DNA of 64,000 nucleotides, from positions 2,159,805 to 2,223,804 of the forward strand of contig NZ_JAIEZN010000001.1 in the NCBI RefSeq assembly GCF_020169335.1, written 5' to 3'. This document shows positions 1 to 8,501 of the stretch, in pieces; the first letter of the stretch is position 1; each line of letters opens with the position of its first letter. The notes under the pieces were generated by a model. The model was not told where the DNA came from, made no database searches, and was given only the letters and a program-made list of their open reading frames with translations. Source of the stretch: Devosia aquimaris (lineage in GTDB: Bacteria > Pseudomonadota > Alphaproteobacteria > Rhizobiales > Devosiaceae). The position numbers and the translations under genes were made by a program.

Positions 1-720
1 TGCAGCACCGCTCTCGAGGTCGACGGTGTAGAGCATGGTCCCGGCCACCAGATAGGCCGTGTTGCTCAGGTCTTCGGTGGCAACGATATCGAAGGCATAA
101 TTGTCCGCCCCGTCGATCCCCAGCTTGCCGATGGCCGCCAGGACGCCGTCATTGGGCGATGTCTGCTGGATCAGCGCCACAATGGTGGCATCGATATCGA
201 ACATCGCCGTCTTTTCGGGCTTGCCGATGGAGTTGGTATAGGCTGCCGCCACGATGGCGGGCGTTTCCCCGGCATGCATGTCGGCACCGTCATAAGCCAG
301 CGAACCATCGACCGTGACCATGCCATCGTCGACATTGACGCGGTGGTTGGTGCCGTCGCTGGCCATCAGGCGCAGCCGATCGGCGGCCGGGTTGAAGTCG
401 ACAATCGCGCCATCATAGCTGGGCAGCTGTTCAGACACGGTGCTCTTGACCGTCGCCGCACCCGTGGCGGTGTCAATGGTCACGATCTCGCCGGCCTTGG
501 ACACGCCATAGAGCATCTTGTCGGCGGGGCGCACGTCGATGCCGGCCAGCGCGTCCACGCCAGTCACATCCATGGTGCCCGAGACGGCCAGCGTTTCGGT
601 ATCAAACATCACCAGCGTCTTGTCGCCGACCAGGCCAACGGCAGGGGCGGCCAATGCGGCAGCAGAAAAGGCCACCAGTGCGGTGCCGGACATCAGGGTC
701 AAGCCAAGCAGTTTCGTCAT
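1..720 (-). CDS. DUF4394 domain-containing exported protein (3' end beyond window)
   Basis: Reading frame open from the ATG at 720 to the window edge, so the C-terminus is missing. The first ~25 residues form a signal peptide (Lys near the start, hydrophobic core, ending near LAA), suggesting export. The mature part has the repeated pattern of DUF4394 proteins: short strands with phrases such as DTETLAVSG, GIDVRPADKMLYGV and DFNPAADRLRLMA, read as a beta-propeller-like fold. GGAG lies 7 nt before the ATG. It is divergent from an ECF sigma/anti-sigma pair and has its own ECF-like promoter, so it is probably a target of that sigma factor. Molecular function is unknown. Confidence 0.85.
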   Translation of the reverse strand, partial: MTKLLGLTLMSGTALVAFSAAALAAPAVGLVGDKTLVMFDTETLAVSGTMDVTGVDALAGIDVRPADKMLYGVSKAGEIVTIDTATGAATVKSTVSEQLPSYDGAIVDFNPAADRLRLMASDGTNHRVNVDDGMVTVDGSLAYDGADMHAGETPAIVAAAYTNSIGKPEKTAMFDIDATIVALIQQTSPNDGVLAAIGKLGIDGADNYAFDIVATEDLSNTAYLVAGTMLYTVDLESGAA

Positions 721-768
721 CGGTCATCTCCATTTCGGGATGGCGCTCTCTGCGCCCGTTACATTGGC

Positions 769-797
769 TCTACCCACCAGCGGCGCTTGCGGATGCA
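769..797 (-). promoter_or_regulatory. Candidate ECF-type promoter for the DUF4394 gene
   Basis: On the minus strand, TGCATCC (791-797) is followed after exactly 16 nt by GGTAGA (769-774). The divergent promoter at 823-852 has the same TGCATCC, the same 16-nt spacer and a GTA-containing -10. The shared architecture next to an ECF sigma gene is the basis for the call; it has not been tested. Confidence 0.55.
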
Positions 798-822
798 CCG
801 CCGCACAAAAAAATCTGCCGGG

Positions 823-852
823 TGCATCCACAGCCCCGTTCCGCGCGTAAGA
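823..852 (+). promoter_or_regulatory. Candidate autoregulated ECF-type promoter
   Basis: TGCATCC (823-829), a 16-nt spacer, then CGTAAGA (846-852), placing the transcript start about 15 nt before the sigma factor ATG. The elements resemble those read by alphaproteobacterial RpoE-like ECF factors (-35 near TGATCC, -10 near TAAGA). With its minus-strand twin it forms a 9-bp inverted repeat, 791-799 with 821-829. Confidence 0.55.
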
Positions 853-874
853 TGAGTGACAAAAGGCAGGACCC

Positions 875-1420
875 ATGGCCCCACAGGACCGAGACACCGC
901 CGCGCTGATCCGGCGCATCGCCGCCGGCGAGCAGACCGCCCTGGCGGAATTGTTTGCCGCCGAGGCCGGCCGGCTGGTGGCCATCGCCAGGCGCATCGTT
1001 CGCCGACAGGATCTGGCCGAGGAAGTGGTGCAGGACGCCTTTGTCGCGGTCTGGCAGCGCGCCGGCCAGTTCGACATGGCGCGCGGCAGCGCCGGTGCCT
1101 GGCTCACCACCATCGTGCGCAACCGCGCGCTCAACCTGCTGCGCGACAGCAGCCGCACCGACTATCACGACGGGGAAACCCTGGCGGCCCTGGGCGATCG
1201 CAATGCAGACGTCACCAATGCCTTTGATGCCCTGGCCGAGCGCGATGCCCTCAAGGCGTGCCTGCGCGGGCTGGACGAGGCCAAGCGGCGCGCCATCCTG
1301 CTGTGCTATGTCACCGGACTGAACCATGGTGAAGTCGCCGCCACGCTCAATGCCCCGCTGGGCACCGTGAAAGCCTGGATCCGCCGTGGCACCATCGCCT
1401 TGCAGGAGTGCCTGTCATGA
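875..1420 (+). CDS. ECF-family RNA polymerase sigma factor
   Basis: 181-residue sigma factor with only regions 2 and 4, the length and layout of the ECF group. Region 2 spans about residues 20-90, with the core-binding/-10 segment DLAEEVVQDAFVAVW at 47-60. Region 4 (about 120-175) carries a helix-turn-helix ending in GTVKAWIRRG. Its stop overlaps the ATG of an RskA-type anti-sigma factor (ATGA), so the two are translationally coupled. The ATG at 875 follows a weak AGG-rich site. By context it resembles SigK-type ECF factors paired with RskA; the inducing signal cannot be read from the sequence. Confidence 0.92.
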   Translation: MAPQDRDTAALIRRIAAGEQTALAELFAAEAGRLVAIARRIVRRQDLAEEVVQDAFVAVWQRAGQFDMARGSAGAWLTTIVRNRALNLLRDSSRTDYHDGETLAALGDRNADVTNAFDALAERDALKACLRGLDEAKRRAILLCYVTGLNHGEVAATLNAPLGTVKAWIRRGTIALQECLS

Positions 1421-2121
1421 CCCGCGAGGACAAGCTTGCGCTGGCTGGCGACTATGTGCTGGGCCTGCTCGACGATGCAGAACGGCACGATTTTGAGCAA
1501 CAGGCCGCCACCGACACCGAACTGGCGGAGATGGCCCGCGACCTCGGCGAACGCATGATGGCGCTGGACGATACCGTGACCCCGGCTGCATATGATCCAG
1601 GCCTCTGGGCGCGTATCGAGCAGCGGCTCGGTGCGGTTTCGGCCCCCAATGTCACGACGCTGCGCCCCGCCCGCCGGACCATGGCGCCCGCACAGCGTTG
1701 GCTGGCGCTGGCAGCCAGTGTCGTTGTTGCGCTCGGACTGGGCTATGTCGCCGGGCAGATCCAGCGTCCGTCCGAGCAGCCCACCGTCGTGGCGGTGCTG
1801 CTCAACCAGACCGATTCTTCTCCGGCGGTGATCGTGGAGGCCTTTGCCGATGACAGCTTGCGACTGATGCCGCTCGAGGCGCTGGCCGCACCGGCTGGGC
1901 AGGTGCTGCAGGTCTGGACCTTGCCCGATGCACAGACTGGTCCGGTATCGCTGGGCACGCTGCAGGTGGCGCAGGATCTGCGCCTGACCGGGCCCGACCT
2001 GCCGCTGCCGCAGGCCGGCCAGCTCTATGAAATTACCCTTGAACCGGCCCCCGGCTCACCCACAGGCAAGCCGACGGGCCCCATTCTGGTCAAAGGCTTT
2101 GCCAAGGCCGTGTCGCCTTAG
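1417..2121 (+). CDS. RskA-type membrane anti-sigma factor
   Basis: About 234 residues. The N-terminal ~75 residues form an anti-sigma domain ([15 protein letters not shown] near residue 13) without a zinc-binding His/Cys cluster, as in RskA. One transmembrane helix follows at about 95-113 ([16 protein letters not shown]), then an outer C-terminal domain. This topology suits an anti-sigma factor that holds the adjacent ECF sigma at the membrane until proteolysis or a periplasmic signal frees it. A GTG at 1408 is possible, but the ATG at 1417 has GGAG 8 nt upstream and gives the usual ATGA coupling. The stop overlaps that of the convergent neighbour. Confidence 0.88.
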   Translation: MTREDKLALAGDYVLGLLDDAERHDFEQQAATDTELAEMARDLGERMMALDDTVTPAAYDPGLWARIEQRLGAVSAPNVTTLRPARRTMAPAQRWLALAASVVVALGLGYVAGQIQRPSEQPTVVAVLLNQTDSSPAVIVEAFADDSLRLMPLEALAAPAGQVLQVWTLPDAQTGPVSLGTLQVAQDLRLTGPDLPLPQAGQLYEITLEPAPGSPTGKPTGPILVKGFAKAVSP

Positions 2122-3422
2122 GCGACGGTGACACGCCAGACGGCGTCGCCGACGTCGTCCACAGCCAGCAGCGCGCCATCCTTGGCGACAGCGACGCCCA
2201 CCGGGCGGCCGCGCGAGATCTTCTCGTCATCGGCAAGGAAACCGCTGAGGATGTCGATCGGCTGGCCGCTCGGCATGCCATTGGCAAACGGCACCAGGAT
2301 CACCTTGTAGCCGCTCAGCTTGCTGCGGTTCCACGAACCGTGCTGGCCGATCACCATGCCGGCCGGCAGCGCGCCCAGCGTGCCCTGCGGCGCCCAGCAC
2401 AGGCCCAGCGAAGCCGTGTGGCCACCCAGTGCGTAGTCGGGCGCCGTCGCGCGGGCCACCAGCGCGGCATTCTGCGGCACGCGGTCATCCACGGTCTGGC
2501 CCCAATAGCTGAAGGGCCAGCCGTAAAAGCCGCCATCCTTGACCGAGGTCAGATAATCCGGCGGGGTTTCGTCGCCCAGCCCGTCGCGCTCATTGACCAC
2601 GGTCCACAGCATGCCATTGGTCGGCTCCCAGGCCATGCCCACCGGATTGCGCAGGCCGCCGGCGAATTCGCGATGCTGCCCGGTCACCAGGTCCAACTCG
2701 AAAATGCAGGCGCGGCCCTCTTCGACCTCCATGCCGCTTTCGGCAATATTGCTCAGCGAGCCCACCGCCACATAGAGCTTGGTGCCCTCGGCATTGGCGA
2801 GCAGATTGCGCGTCCAGTGCCCGCCCGGCTTCATGGTCATCAGCGTCTTGCCCGGCGCGGTGATGCGTGTCTGGCCGGTGACATAGGGATAGGCCACCAC
2901 GCTGTCGGTATTGCCGATATAGAGCTGGTCACCCACCAGGGCCATGCCGAAGGGCTGGTTGAGCCCGCTCATGAACACTTCCCGCACTTCGGGCACGCCA
3001 TCGCCATCGGCATCGCGCAAGAGGGTAATCTGGTTGGCGCTCGGGCGCGTGGCGCCGGCACGGGCCATCACCCGGTTCATCGCATAGTCGCGGATATTCT
3101 TGGGCGTGCCCGGAATGCCGGCCGATTCGGCGATCAGCACGTCACCATTGGGCAGCACATAGGCCCAACGCGGATGCTTGAGATTGAGCGCAAAGGGCGT
3201 GACCTTGAGGCCTGGCGCCACAACCGGCTTCTCGCCCTTTTCCCAGCCCTTGGCCGTCGGCATCTTGAGCATGGGGATGGCGCCCTGCGGCTTGGCCTCG
3301 GGAATGGCCGGGGCCGCGCCCACCGCCTGGGCAAAGCTGCCCATGTGGCGGCCACGATAGTAATACCAGGCGCCGGCGGCGATCAGGGCGGCCAGGATGA
3401 CCAGAACGAGAATGAGGTTCAT
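2118..3422 (-). CDS. Membrane-anchored PQQ-dependent sorbosone/sugar dehydrogenase family protein
   Basis: 434 residues, starting at the ATG at 3422 with GGAGG about 7 nt upstream. A single N-terminal hydrophobic segment (about residues 3-20) anchors the protein facing the periplasm. The rest is a beta-propeller of the glucose/L-sorbosone dehydrogenase type, with landmarks [41 protein letters not shown] and GQHGSWNRS. Such enzymes oxidise aldoses or aldehydes with PQQ and pass electrons to the respiratory chain; the substrate here is unknown. No PQQ biosynthesis gene lies in the window. The frame is open upstream into ychF, but that extension is antisense sequence. Confidence 0.85.
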   Translation of the reverse strand: MNLILVLVILAALIAAGAWYYYRGRHMGSFAQAVGAAPAIPEAKPQGAIPMLKMPTAKGWEKGEKPVVAPGLKVTPFALNLKHPRWAYVLPNGDVLIAESAGIPGTPKNIRDYAMNRVMARAGATRPSANQITLLRDADGDGVPEVREVFMSGLNQPFGMALVGDQLYIGNTDSVVAYPYVTGQTRITAPGKTLMTMKPGGHWTRNLLANAEGTKLYVAVGSLSNIAESGMEVEEGRACIFELDLVTGQHREFAGGLRNPVGMAWEPTNGMLWTVVNERDGLGDETPPDYLTSVKDGGFYGWPFSYWGQTVDDRVPQNAALVARATAPDYALGGHTASLGLCWAPQGTLGALPAGMVIGQHGSWNRSKLSGYKVILVPFANGMPSGQPIDILSGFLADDEKISRGRPVGVAVAKDGALLAVDDVGDAVWRVTVA

Positions 3423-3588
3423 GCGACGCCTCCGACAGGAAAAGGGGGGAACACGGGATGCAGGCAGATAGATGTTAGCGGTAATACGATGCGCAGGCCC
3501 GCGCGACAAGCCGCCGATTGACCGCCACGCATTGACATCTCGGCCCATCCGAACGAAGTGAAGACCAACACTTTCCGGAGCTATCCCC

Positions 3589-4686
3589 ATGGGTTTCAAG
3601 ATGGGCATCGTCGGCCTGCCGAATGTCGGCAAGTCGACCCTCTTTAACGCGCTGACCCGCACCGCTGCCGCCCAGGCCGCAAACTTCCCCTTCTGCACCA
3701 TCGAGCCCAATGTGGGCGAAGTGGCCGTGCCCGATCCGCGTCTGGACAGGCTCGCCGTCATCGGCAAGTCGATCAATGTGCAGCCCGCCCGCATGAGCTT
3801 TGTCGATATTGCGGGCCTGGTCAAAGGCGCCTCCAAGGGCGAAGGCCTGGGCAACCAGTTCCTCGCCAATATCCGCGAATGCGACGCCATCGCCTATGTG
3901 CTGCGCTGCTTTGAAGACGGCAACATCATCCATGTCGCCAACAAGGTCGATCCGCTGGCCGACGCCGAAGTGGTCGAGACCGAGCTGATGCTGGCGGACC
4001 TTGAAAGCCTCGAGAAGCGCCGCGCGGGCGTGGAAAAGAAGGCCAAGGGCGGCGACAAGGATGCCAAGCTGACGCTCGACCTGATCGACCGCGCCCTGCT
4101 GTTGCTGCGCGACGGCAAGTCGGCCCGCTTCGTCAAGCGCGAAGCCGAGGAAGAAAAGGCCTTCCAAGAGCTGCAGCTGCTGACGTCCAAGCCCGCGCTC
4201 TATGTGTGCAATGTCGATGAAGGCTCAGCGGCCACCGGCAATGCCATGAGCAAGCAGGTGGAAGCCTACGCAAAAGAGCATGATGCCGGCGTCGTGGTGA
4301 TCTCCGCCGAAATCGAATCCCAGCTCGCTCAGCTCCCCAATGCCGAACAGGCCGAGTACCTGGAATCCCTGGGCCTGGAAGAAGCCGGCCTGAACCGGCT
4401 GATCCGCGAAGCCTATGACCTCTTGGGCCTGCAGACCTATTTCACGGTCGGCCCCAAGGAAAGCCGCGCCTGGACCATCCACAAGGGCGACAAGGCCCCG
4501 GCCGCCGCCGGCGTCATCCACTCCGATTTCGAGCGCGGCTTCATCCGCGCCCAGACGATCGCCTATGACGATTTCGTCGCCCTGGGCGGCGAAGTGGCCG
4601 CCAAGGAAGCCGGCAAGGCCCGCGACGAAGGCAAGGAATATGTCGTCAAGGACGGCGACGTCATGCTGTTCAAGTTTAATACTTAG
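3589..4686 (+). CDS. ychF: Redox-regulated ATPase/GTPase YchF (OBG family)
   Basis: 365 residues, the normal length for YchF. The P-loop GLPNVGKS is at 9-16, the switch segment [16 protein letters not shown] follows near 70, and the C-terminus is a TGS domain. YchF is a ribosome-associated P-loop NTPase that prefers ATP and is linked to translation and oxidative-stress responses. The ATG at 3589 is preceded by CGGAG at suitable spacing. The gene stands alone between divergent and repeat-containing sequence. Its stop codon lies inside the left arm of a nested inverted repeat (4682-4739). Confidence 0.96.
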   Translation: MGFKMGIVGLPNVGKSTLFNALTRTAAAQAANFPFCTIEPNVGEVAVPDPRLDRLAVIGKSINVQPARMSFVDIAGLVKGASKGEGLGNQFLANIRECDAIAYVLRCFEDGNIIHVANKVDPLADAEVVETELMLADLESLEKRRAGVEKKAKGGDKDAKLTLDLIDRALLLLRDGKSARFVKREAEEEKAFQELQLLTSKPALYVCNVDEGSAATGNAMSKQVEAYAKEHDAGVVVISAEIESQLAQLPNAEQAEYLESLGLEEAGLNRLIREAYDLLGLQTYFTVGPKESRAWTIHKGDKAPAAAGVIHSDFERGFIRAQTIAYDDFVALGGEVAAKEAGKARDEGKEYVVKDGDVMLFKFNT

Positions 4687-4739
4687 GACCGGCCGCTGCG
4701 CGGTGAAATCGCTCCGGTGGAGCGATTTCAGGTCCTAAG
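4682..4739. terminator. Nested inverted repeat over the ychF stop, terminator-like
   Basis: Outer arms CTTAGGACC (4682-4690) and GGTCCTAAG (4731-4739) enclose a perfect 12-bp inner hairpin, TGAAATCGCTCC (4704-4715) and GGAGCGATTTCA (4719-4730), with a 3-nt loop. The outer left arm contains the TAG of ychF. There is no U-run, so it may act as a Rho-independent-like barrier, an RNA-stabilising hairpin, or be a dispersed repeat. Confidence 0.6.
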
Positions 4740-5024
4740 GCCATGAGAGCTATGCTCGAATGGCACAGATGTCCCGCAAACGCGATCTGGCCGGCATCGA
4801 CCAACCCACAACAAGCTTGGCTTGCTGACATATCTCAGGATGGATCCCGGCCTTTGCCGGGATGACATCGAGGGCGGGACGGCCCATGCGCTTGCGAACA
4901 ATCTCTGGGCAGGAAGCGATCCCATTACAGCCATAGTGGACAGCACTGCCAAATTCCAAAGGGGGCCGTTCGCAGCGCGTATTTGCGATTATGGAATCGT
5001 GAAGACGCTAATAAATCCGATCCA
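4687..5024. other. Intergenic gap holding two repeat elements
   Basis: No convincing gene. It contains the ychF-end inverted repeat and the repeat at 4842-4868. Short frames here, including one translating to a VIPAKAGIH-like string, are artefacts of the repeat. Confidence 0.6.
4842..4868. repeat. Dispersed palindromic intergenic repeat (VIPAKAGIH type)
   Basis: ATCCCGGC (4844-4851) and GCCGGGAT (4856-4863) form a hairpin with the loop CTTT, flanked by GG and GACAT. This core is widely scattered between genes in proteobacteria and is often mis-called as a small ORF containing VIPAKAGIH. Only one copy is seen in this window. Confidence 0.65.
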
Positions 5025-5459
5025 TCATGCCGCGGTCTTCTGAGATAGCGCTGCGGCCCTAATCAGTACTAGCCACCCTGCAAACAATATCGGTATGGGC
5101 GTCCACAGGTATTCCTGCCATGACATTTGCCTGAACAAGTCACTCAGCCCCAGCAGCAGACACGACAGCGCCGCTCCCCCAAGTATAAGCGAAATGGTTG
5201 CGCTCAAGAGGGGCCGCGCCGTATTCCAAGCAAAAACGCCGCCGCGCCCCGTTGAGCGCCACAGGCAAACCACAGTGATGCCGAGAAGTATCGGCGCCAG
5301 CAGCAGGGCCAGAATGACAACCCCGCCGATTGGCAAGATCGTGCTGTCGGCACTAGATGGAAGCCCCACCGAATCTGCAGGATAGTAGAACCACGGAACG
5401 ATGGCGATATAGGCTGGAATTGCTAACGCCAACGCCCAGCACGAACGCAACAGCCACAT
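5025..5459 (-). CDS. Predicted four-helix membrane protein, hypothetical
   Basis: 144 residues with about four hydrophobic segments (near 5-25, 45-65, 85-105 and 118-136), e.g. GGVVILALLLAPILLGITVV. No domain is recognised. The ATG at 5459 has GGGAG about 11 nt upstream, somewhat far. It stands alone beside a repeat-containing gap. No catalytic motif is visible, so only a membrane location can be inferred. Confidence 0.6.
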   Translation of the reverse strand: MWLLRSCWALALAIPAYIAIVPWFYYPADSVGLPSSADSTILPIGGVVILALLLAPILLGITVVCLWRSTGRGGVFAWNTARPLLSATISLILGGAALSCLLLGLSDLFRQMSWQEYLWTPIPILFAGWLVLIRAAALSQKTAA

Positions 5460-5675
5460 TTATTACATCGCTCCCGGCCATAGAGAGATGGAGAACACTT
5501 TGAACTCAAAAATCAAGATTTATGCACCGAAGCGACCACCCGGCAATCACAATAGCAGGCACGGTGCAAAAGTCAGGTGCTCGTCTAGTTGAAGACGTCT
5601 GCTTTCGACAGCCTTACACCTGAAGCCGCCAGTCCCGTTTCCGCCTCTACATGCACCGCCCCGCCCCTGCCCCCC

Positions 5676-6500
5676 TCAATGCGGCCCAGCCGGCATAGCC
5701 TGCACGGTTCCACACGGCCCGCCGTCACTGTTCACCCCGATCACCTGCCGCACGCCAGAAAAGCTCATCGCCTCGTACCAGTGGCTCATCTCCACCGTGC
5801 TGGCCGGCACATAGTGGAAGATCAGCGAGCGGCGGAAGCGGTCGGTGCTGGTGTTGGGCGTCGAGCCATGGATGACGCTGCCGTTGAAGAACAACACATC
5901 CCCCGCCTTGAGTTCCATCATCTGTGGCGTCAGGCCCGGCGGCGGCTCCACATGCTCGCTGGTGAAGAATAGTTTCGGGTCGGCCTGCTCGGGACAGGCG
6001 ATGTCGAGCCCTGACGTCTCGGGCACGCACATCATGCCGCCATTGCCGGCGTCGGCGTCGTCCACCGCCACCCAGGCGGCCATGCAGGTGCCCGGCTTGA
6101 CCCGCAGGTAGAAATTGTCCTGATGCAGATCCTGCCCGCGCGCGCCCGGCGGCTTGAAATAGAACATCGACTGGCAGGCATAGGGCTCTTCACCCAATAG
6201 ATCGGCCAGGATCGGCTCCAGCCGCGGATCGAGCATGTGGCGCATCGCCAATTGGCCGACGGCTTTGTCGGCATGCTTGTGCGGATGCATCATTCGGGGA
6301 AACCGGCTCAGCGGATCATTGCCCGCCACTGCACCACGCGGCAGGTCCGACAGGCCCGGCACCGGGCCATTGGCGGCCTCGGCCATGAAGGTGTCGCGGA
6401 TTTCATCGATCTCGGCAGCGCTGAACAGCCCGCGCACGGCCAAAAAGCCGTCTCGCTGAAAGTCTGCGCGCTGGGCGTCGGTCAGGTCTTGTGCAGTCAT
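5676..6500 (-). CDS. Phytanoyl-CoA dioxygenase (PhyH) family Fe(II)/2-oxoglutarate oxygenase
   Basis: 274 residues from the ATG at 6500 (AGAGG 7 nt upstream). The 2-His-1-carboxylate iron site is visible as HQD at 126-128 plus His211 in SVIHGS. Arg224 in the following RFRRS stretch is a candidate 2-oxoglutarate anchor. Family members hydroxylate small acids, compatible-solute precursors or lipids; the substrate here is unknown. It is divergent from an AraC-family regulator, with only about 40 nt to the first possible start (about 90 to the second), so the regulator probably controls it. The frame is open far upstream through the AraC gene, but that part is antisense. Confidence 0.88.
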   Translation of the reverse strand: MTAQDLTDAQRADFQRDGFLAVRGLFSAAEIDEIRDTFMAEAANGPVPGLSDLPRGAVAGNDPLSRFPRMMHPHKHADKAVGQLAMRHMLDPRLEPILADLLGEEPYACQSMFYFKPPGARGQDLHQDNFYLRVKPGTCMAAWVAVDDADAGNGGMMCVPETSGLDIACPEQADPKLFFTSEHVEPPPGLTPQMMELKAGDVLFFNGSVIHGSTPNTSTDRFRRSLIFHYVPASTVEMSHWYEAMSFSGVRQVIGVNSDGGPCGTVQAMPAGPH

Positions 6501-6539
6501 ATGGTCCTCTCTCCCTGCAGCTGATCCTGCGCGTCTTTG

Positions 6540-7409
6540 ATGTTTCCGACCATCGAATATGCTGCCAAACTCCTGTACTATCCTGCTATGGCGCATCACG
6601 CAGACACCCCATATCAGGCAACAAAGAGCCTGTTGACCGGACATTTCCATGAACAATCCGGCTATCGCGCCACGCGCCGCCAAGGTTCGGGCGATTGGTT
6701 GCTGATTCTGACGCTGGATGGCCAGGGGCGCTTTGGCCATGCGGGCGGCGATCTTCTGGCTACGCCTGGCGATTGGGTATTGCTGCGGCCCGGCACACCG
6801 CACGACTATGGTGTTGAGCCACAGCAGCAGCGCTGGGAATTGCTGTGGGCGCATTTCCAGCCCCGTGCGGACTGGTTTGCCTGGCTCGGCTGGCCCGAGG
6901 TCGCCAGGGGGTTGATGCGCCTGCACATCGAAGGCGAGGACGGGCGGCGCCTGGCCACACAATTCCTCGCTGTCCACGACCTGCTCAACAGCCAGCGCCG
7001 CCGTGCCGAGGCCCTGGCGGTCAATGCGCTCGAGGCGCTGCTGCTGGGTTGCGATGCGCAATTGGACCTGCAGGCCGGCACCGCGCAGGATGCGCGCATC
7101 GCCCGGGCACTCGATTATCTCGAACGGCACATGGCCGAGAAAATCCTGGTCGAGGACGTTGCCAACGCGGTTGGTCTCTCGGCGTCCCGCCTGGCGCATC
7201 TGTTCCGCCAGCACACTGGCCAGACCCTGCAGCAGCACCTGGAACTGCGCCGCATGCAGGTGGCGGCTGAACTGTTGCGCCGCACCGGATTTCCGGTCAA
7301 GCAGGTGGCTGCCAGCACCGGCTTTGACAGCCCGTTCTATTTCTCGCGCCGCTTCACCCAATGGGCGGGCCTGTCCCCCATTGCATTTCGCCGCCGGCGG
7401 CAGGGGTGA
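6540..7409 (+). CDS. AraC-family transcriptional regulator, divergent from PhyH gene
   Basis: Up to 289 residues. The N-terminal part is a cupin-like sensor domain (LLILTLDGQGRFGHAGG, then WVLLRPGTPHDYG). The C-terminal ~100 residues hold the double helix-turn-helix of AraC/XylS proteins (DVANAVGLSASRLAHLFR and QVAASTGFDSPFYFSRRF). The start is uncertain: ATG 6540 or ATG 6588 (MAHHADTP), neither with a clear ribosome site. Divergent placement makes it the likely local regulator of the dioxygenase. The ligand is unknown. Confidence 0.9.
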   Translation: MFPTIEYAAKLLYYPAMAHHADTPYQATKSLLTGHFHEQSGYRATRRQGSGDWLLILTLDGQGRFGHAGGDLLATPGDWVLLRPGTPHDYGVEPQQQRWELLWAHFQPRADWFAWLGWPEVARGLMRLHIEGEDGRRLATQFLAVHDLLNSQRRRAEALAVNALEALLLGCDAQLDLQAGTAQDARIARALDYLERHMAEKILVEDVANAVGLSASRLAHLFRQHTGQTLQQHLELRRMQVAAELLRRTGFPVKQVAASTGFDSPFYFSRRFTQWAGLSPIAFRRRRQG

Positions 7410-7418
7410 GGATCCCGC

Positions 7419-8342
7419 CTAGCCCTCGATGGTGTCCTTGCGCATCTGGCTCGGCGTCATGCCATAGGCCTTGCGGAAATGTTCGTAGAACTGCGTCTGG
7501 CTGACAAAGCCCGATTGGAACGCGACGTTGGCGATCGAGAGGCTGCCGTCGAACAGCAGCGAGCGCGCCCGGATCAGCCGCATGCGGATGACGAATTTCT
7601 GCACCGAGATATGCATCACCTTGGTGAACAGGTTCGTCGCGTAGTTGGGATGCAGCCCCACCACATCGGCGATGCTCTCCGAAGTCAGCGGCTCGGTGAT
7701 GTTCTCAACGATATGGCGCACCATGCGCACCACATAACGCACCGGCGAGCCCGTCCGCGTGCGCGAGCCCGCGCCTTCCACCCAGGGCGACAGCAGCGTG
7801 TCCCAGCCGGTGATCGCGGCCCGCCGGAACATGGTGCCGATCTCCGCGCGCACGATCTCGCTGCGCAGGGCATTGCCACTGCGATAGTCCTGATGCCAGC
7901 GGTCCAGCGTTTCCAGCCCCACGCAATCGGCATTGAGCTGGATGACGCCGCCGCCCATCAGCGTCTCGGTCAACCGGCCCAGCTGCGGCATTTCGAGAAA
8001 CGCATCCATGGGCAGGTAGATATTGAGCTGCCGGCCCATGGCCGTGTCAGGGCTGAGCGCAATGGTCTGGTGCGGTATCCCGGCCCAGAAGGCCACCAGT
8101 CGCCCCGAGCCGATGCTGACAGGCCCGCCGTCGAACACATAGTCCATGCTGCCTTGCGTCAGCCAGTTGAACTCGATGTGCCCATGGGTATGGGCATAGG
8201 CCATGAGCTGCGGAGCAAAGGAGCGAATGCCGAAGCGACCGAAGGCCTTGCCGGACGAATAAAAGCTGCGATCCGGCCGCGGCATCGGACGGGGTGCACT
8301 TTCGCGCGGCACCGCAGCAAGCACGCCAGCGCCCTTAATCAT
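7419..8342 (-). CDS. AraC-family regulator of the alpha-galactoside operon (AgpT/MelR-like)
   Basis: 307 residues. The N-terminal half is a sugar-binding cupin domain of the MelR kind (AHTHGHIEFNWLTQG, later AFWAGIPHQ). The C-terminus has two helix-turn-helix motifs (SIADVVGLHPNYATNLFTK and NVAFQSGFVSQTQFYEHFRK). It is divergent from the binding protein, permease, ATPase and GH4 genes starting at 8502, as for the AraC-type activator of the Sinorhizobium agp locus. A 25-bp inverted repeat (8366-8390) sits 24 nt upstream of its ATG and is the natural candidate operator. The assignment rests on domain type and context. Confidence 0.87.
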   Translation of the reverse strand: MIKGAGVLAAVPRESAPRPMPRPDRSFYSSGKAFGRFGIRSFAPQLMAYAHTHGHIEFNWLTQGSMDYVFDGGPVSIGSGRLVAFWAGIPHQTIALSPDTAMGRQLNIYLPMDAFLEMPQLGRLTETLMGGGVIQLNADCVGLETLDRWHQDYRSGNALRSEIVRAEIGTMFRRAAITGWDTLLSPWVEGAGSRTRTGSPVRYVVRMVRHIVENITEPLTSESIADVVGLHPNYATNLFTKVMHISVQKFVIRMRLIRARSLLFDGSLSIANVAFQSGFVSQTQFYEHFRKAYGMTPSQMRKDTIEG

Positions 8343-8365
8343 ACAATTCGCCCGTTCTTAGAAAA

Positions 8366-8390
8366 CCGGAATAAGTCTCTACTATTCCGG
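8366..8390. promoter_or_regulatory. Inverted-repeat operator candidate between AraC regulator and agp operon
   Basis: CCGGAATA (8366-8373), 9-nt spacer, TATTCCGG (8383-8390): a perfect 8-bp inverted repeat in the 159-bp divergent gap. It is close to the regulator start and about 110 nt before the binding-protein start, suggesting autoregulation, shared control, or both. Confidence 0.55.
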
Positions 8391-8501
8391 ATTGTTTACC
8401 GCGTGGCAAGGCGTAGGTTTTGCTGGTCAGCACGGGAAGACGCCGGATGGGAGTATCCGGACGCGGCCATTTAAAGCCGACCCGATGCTATGGGAGGTTT
8501 T

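Noticed and set aside
3434-3462. Third TGCATCC upstream of the sorbosone dehydrogenase (minus strand, 3456-3462)
   Set aside because: The expected -10 at the 16-nt spacing reads CCTGTC and falls close to the ribosome site; no GTA core, so not listed as an ECF promoter.
4750-4959. 69-codon minus-strand frame with VIPAKAGIH
   Set aside because: Translation of the dispersed palindromic repeat, a known annotation artefact.
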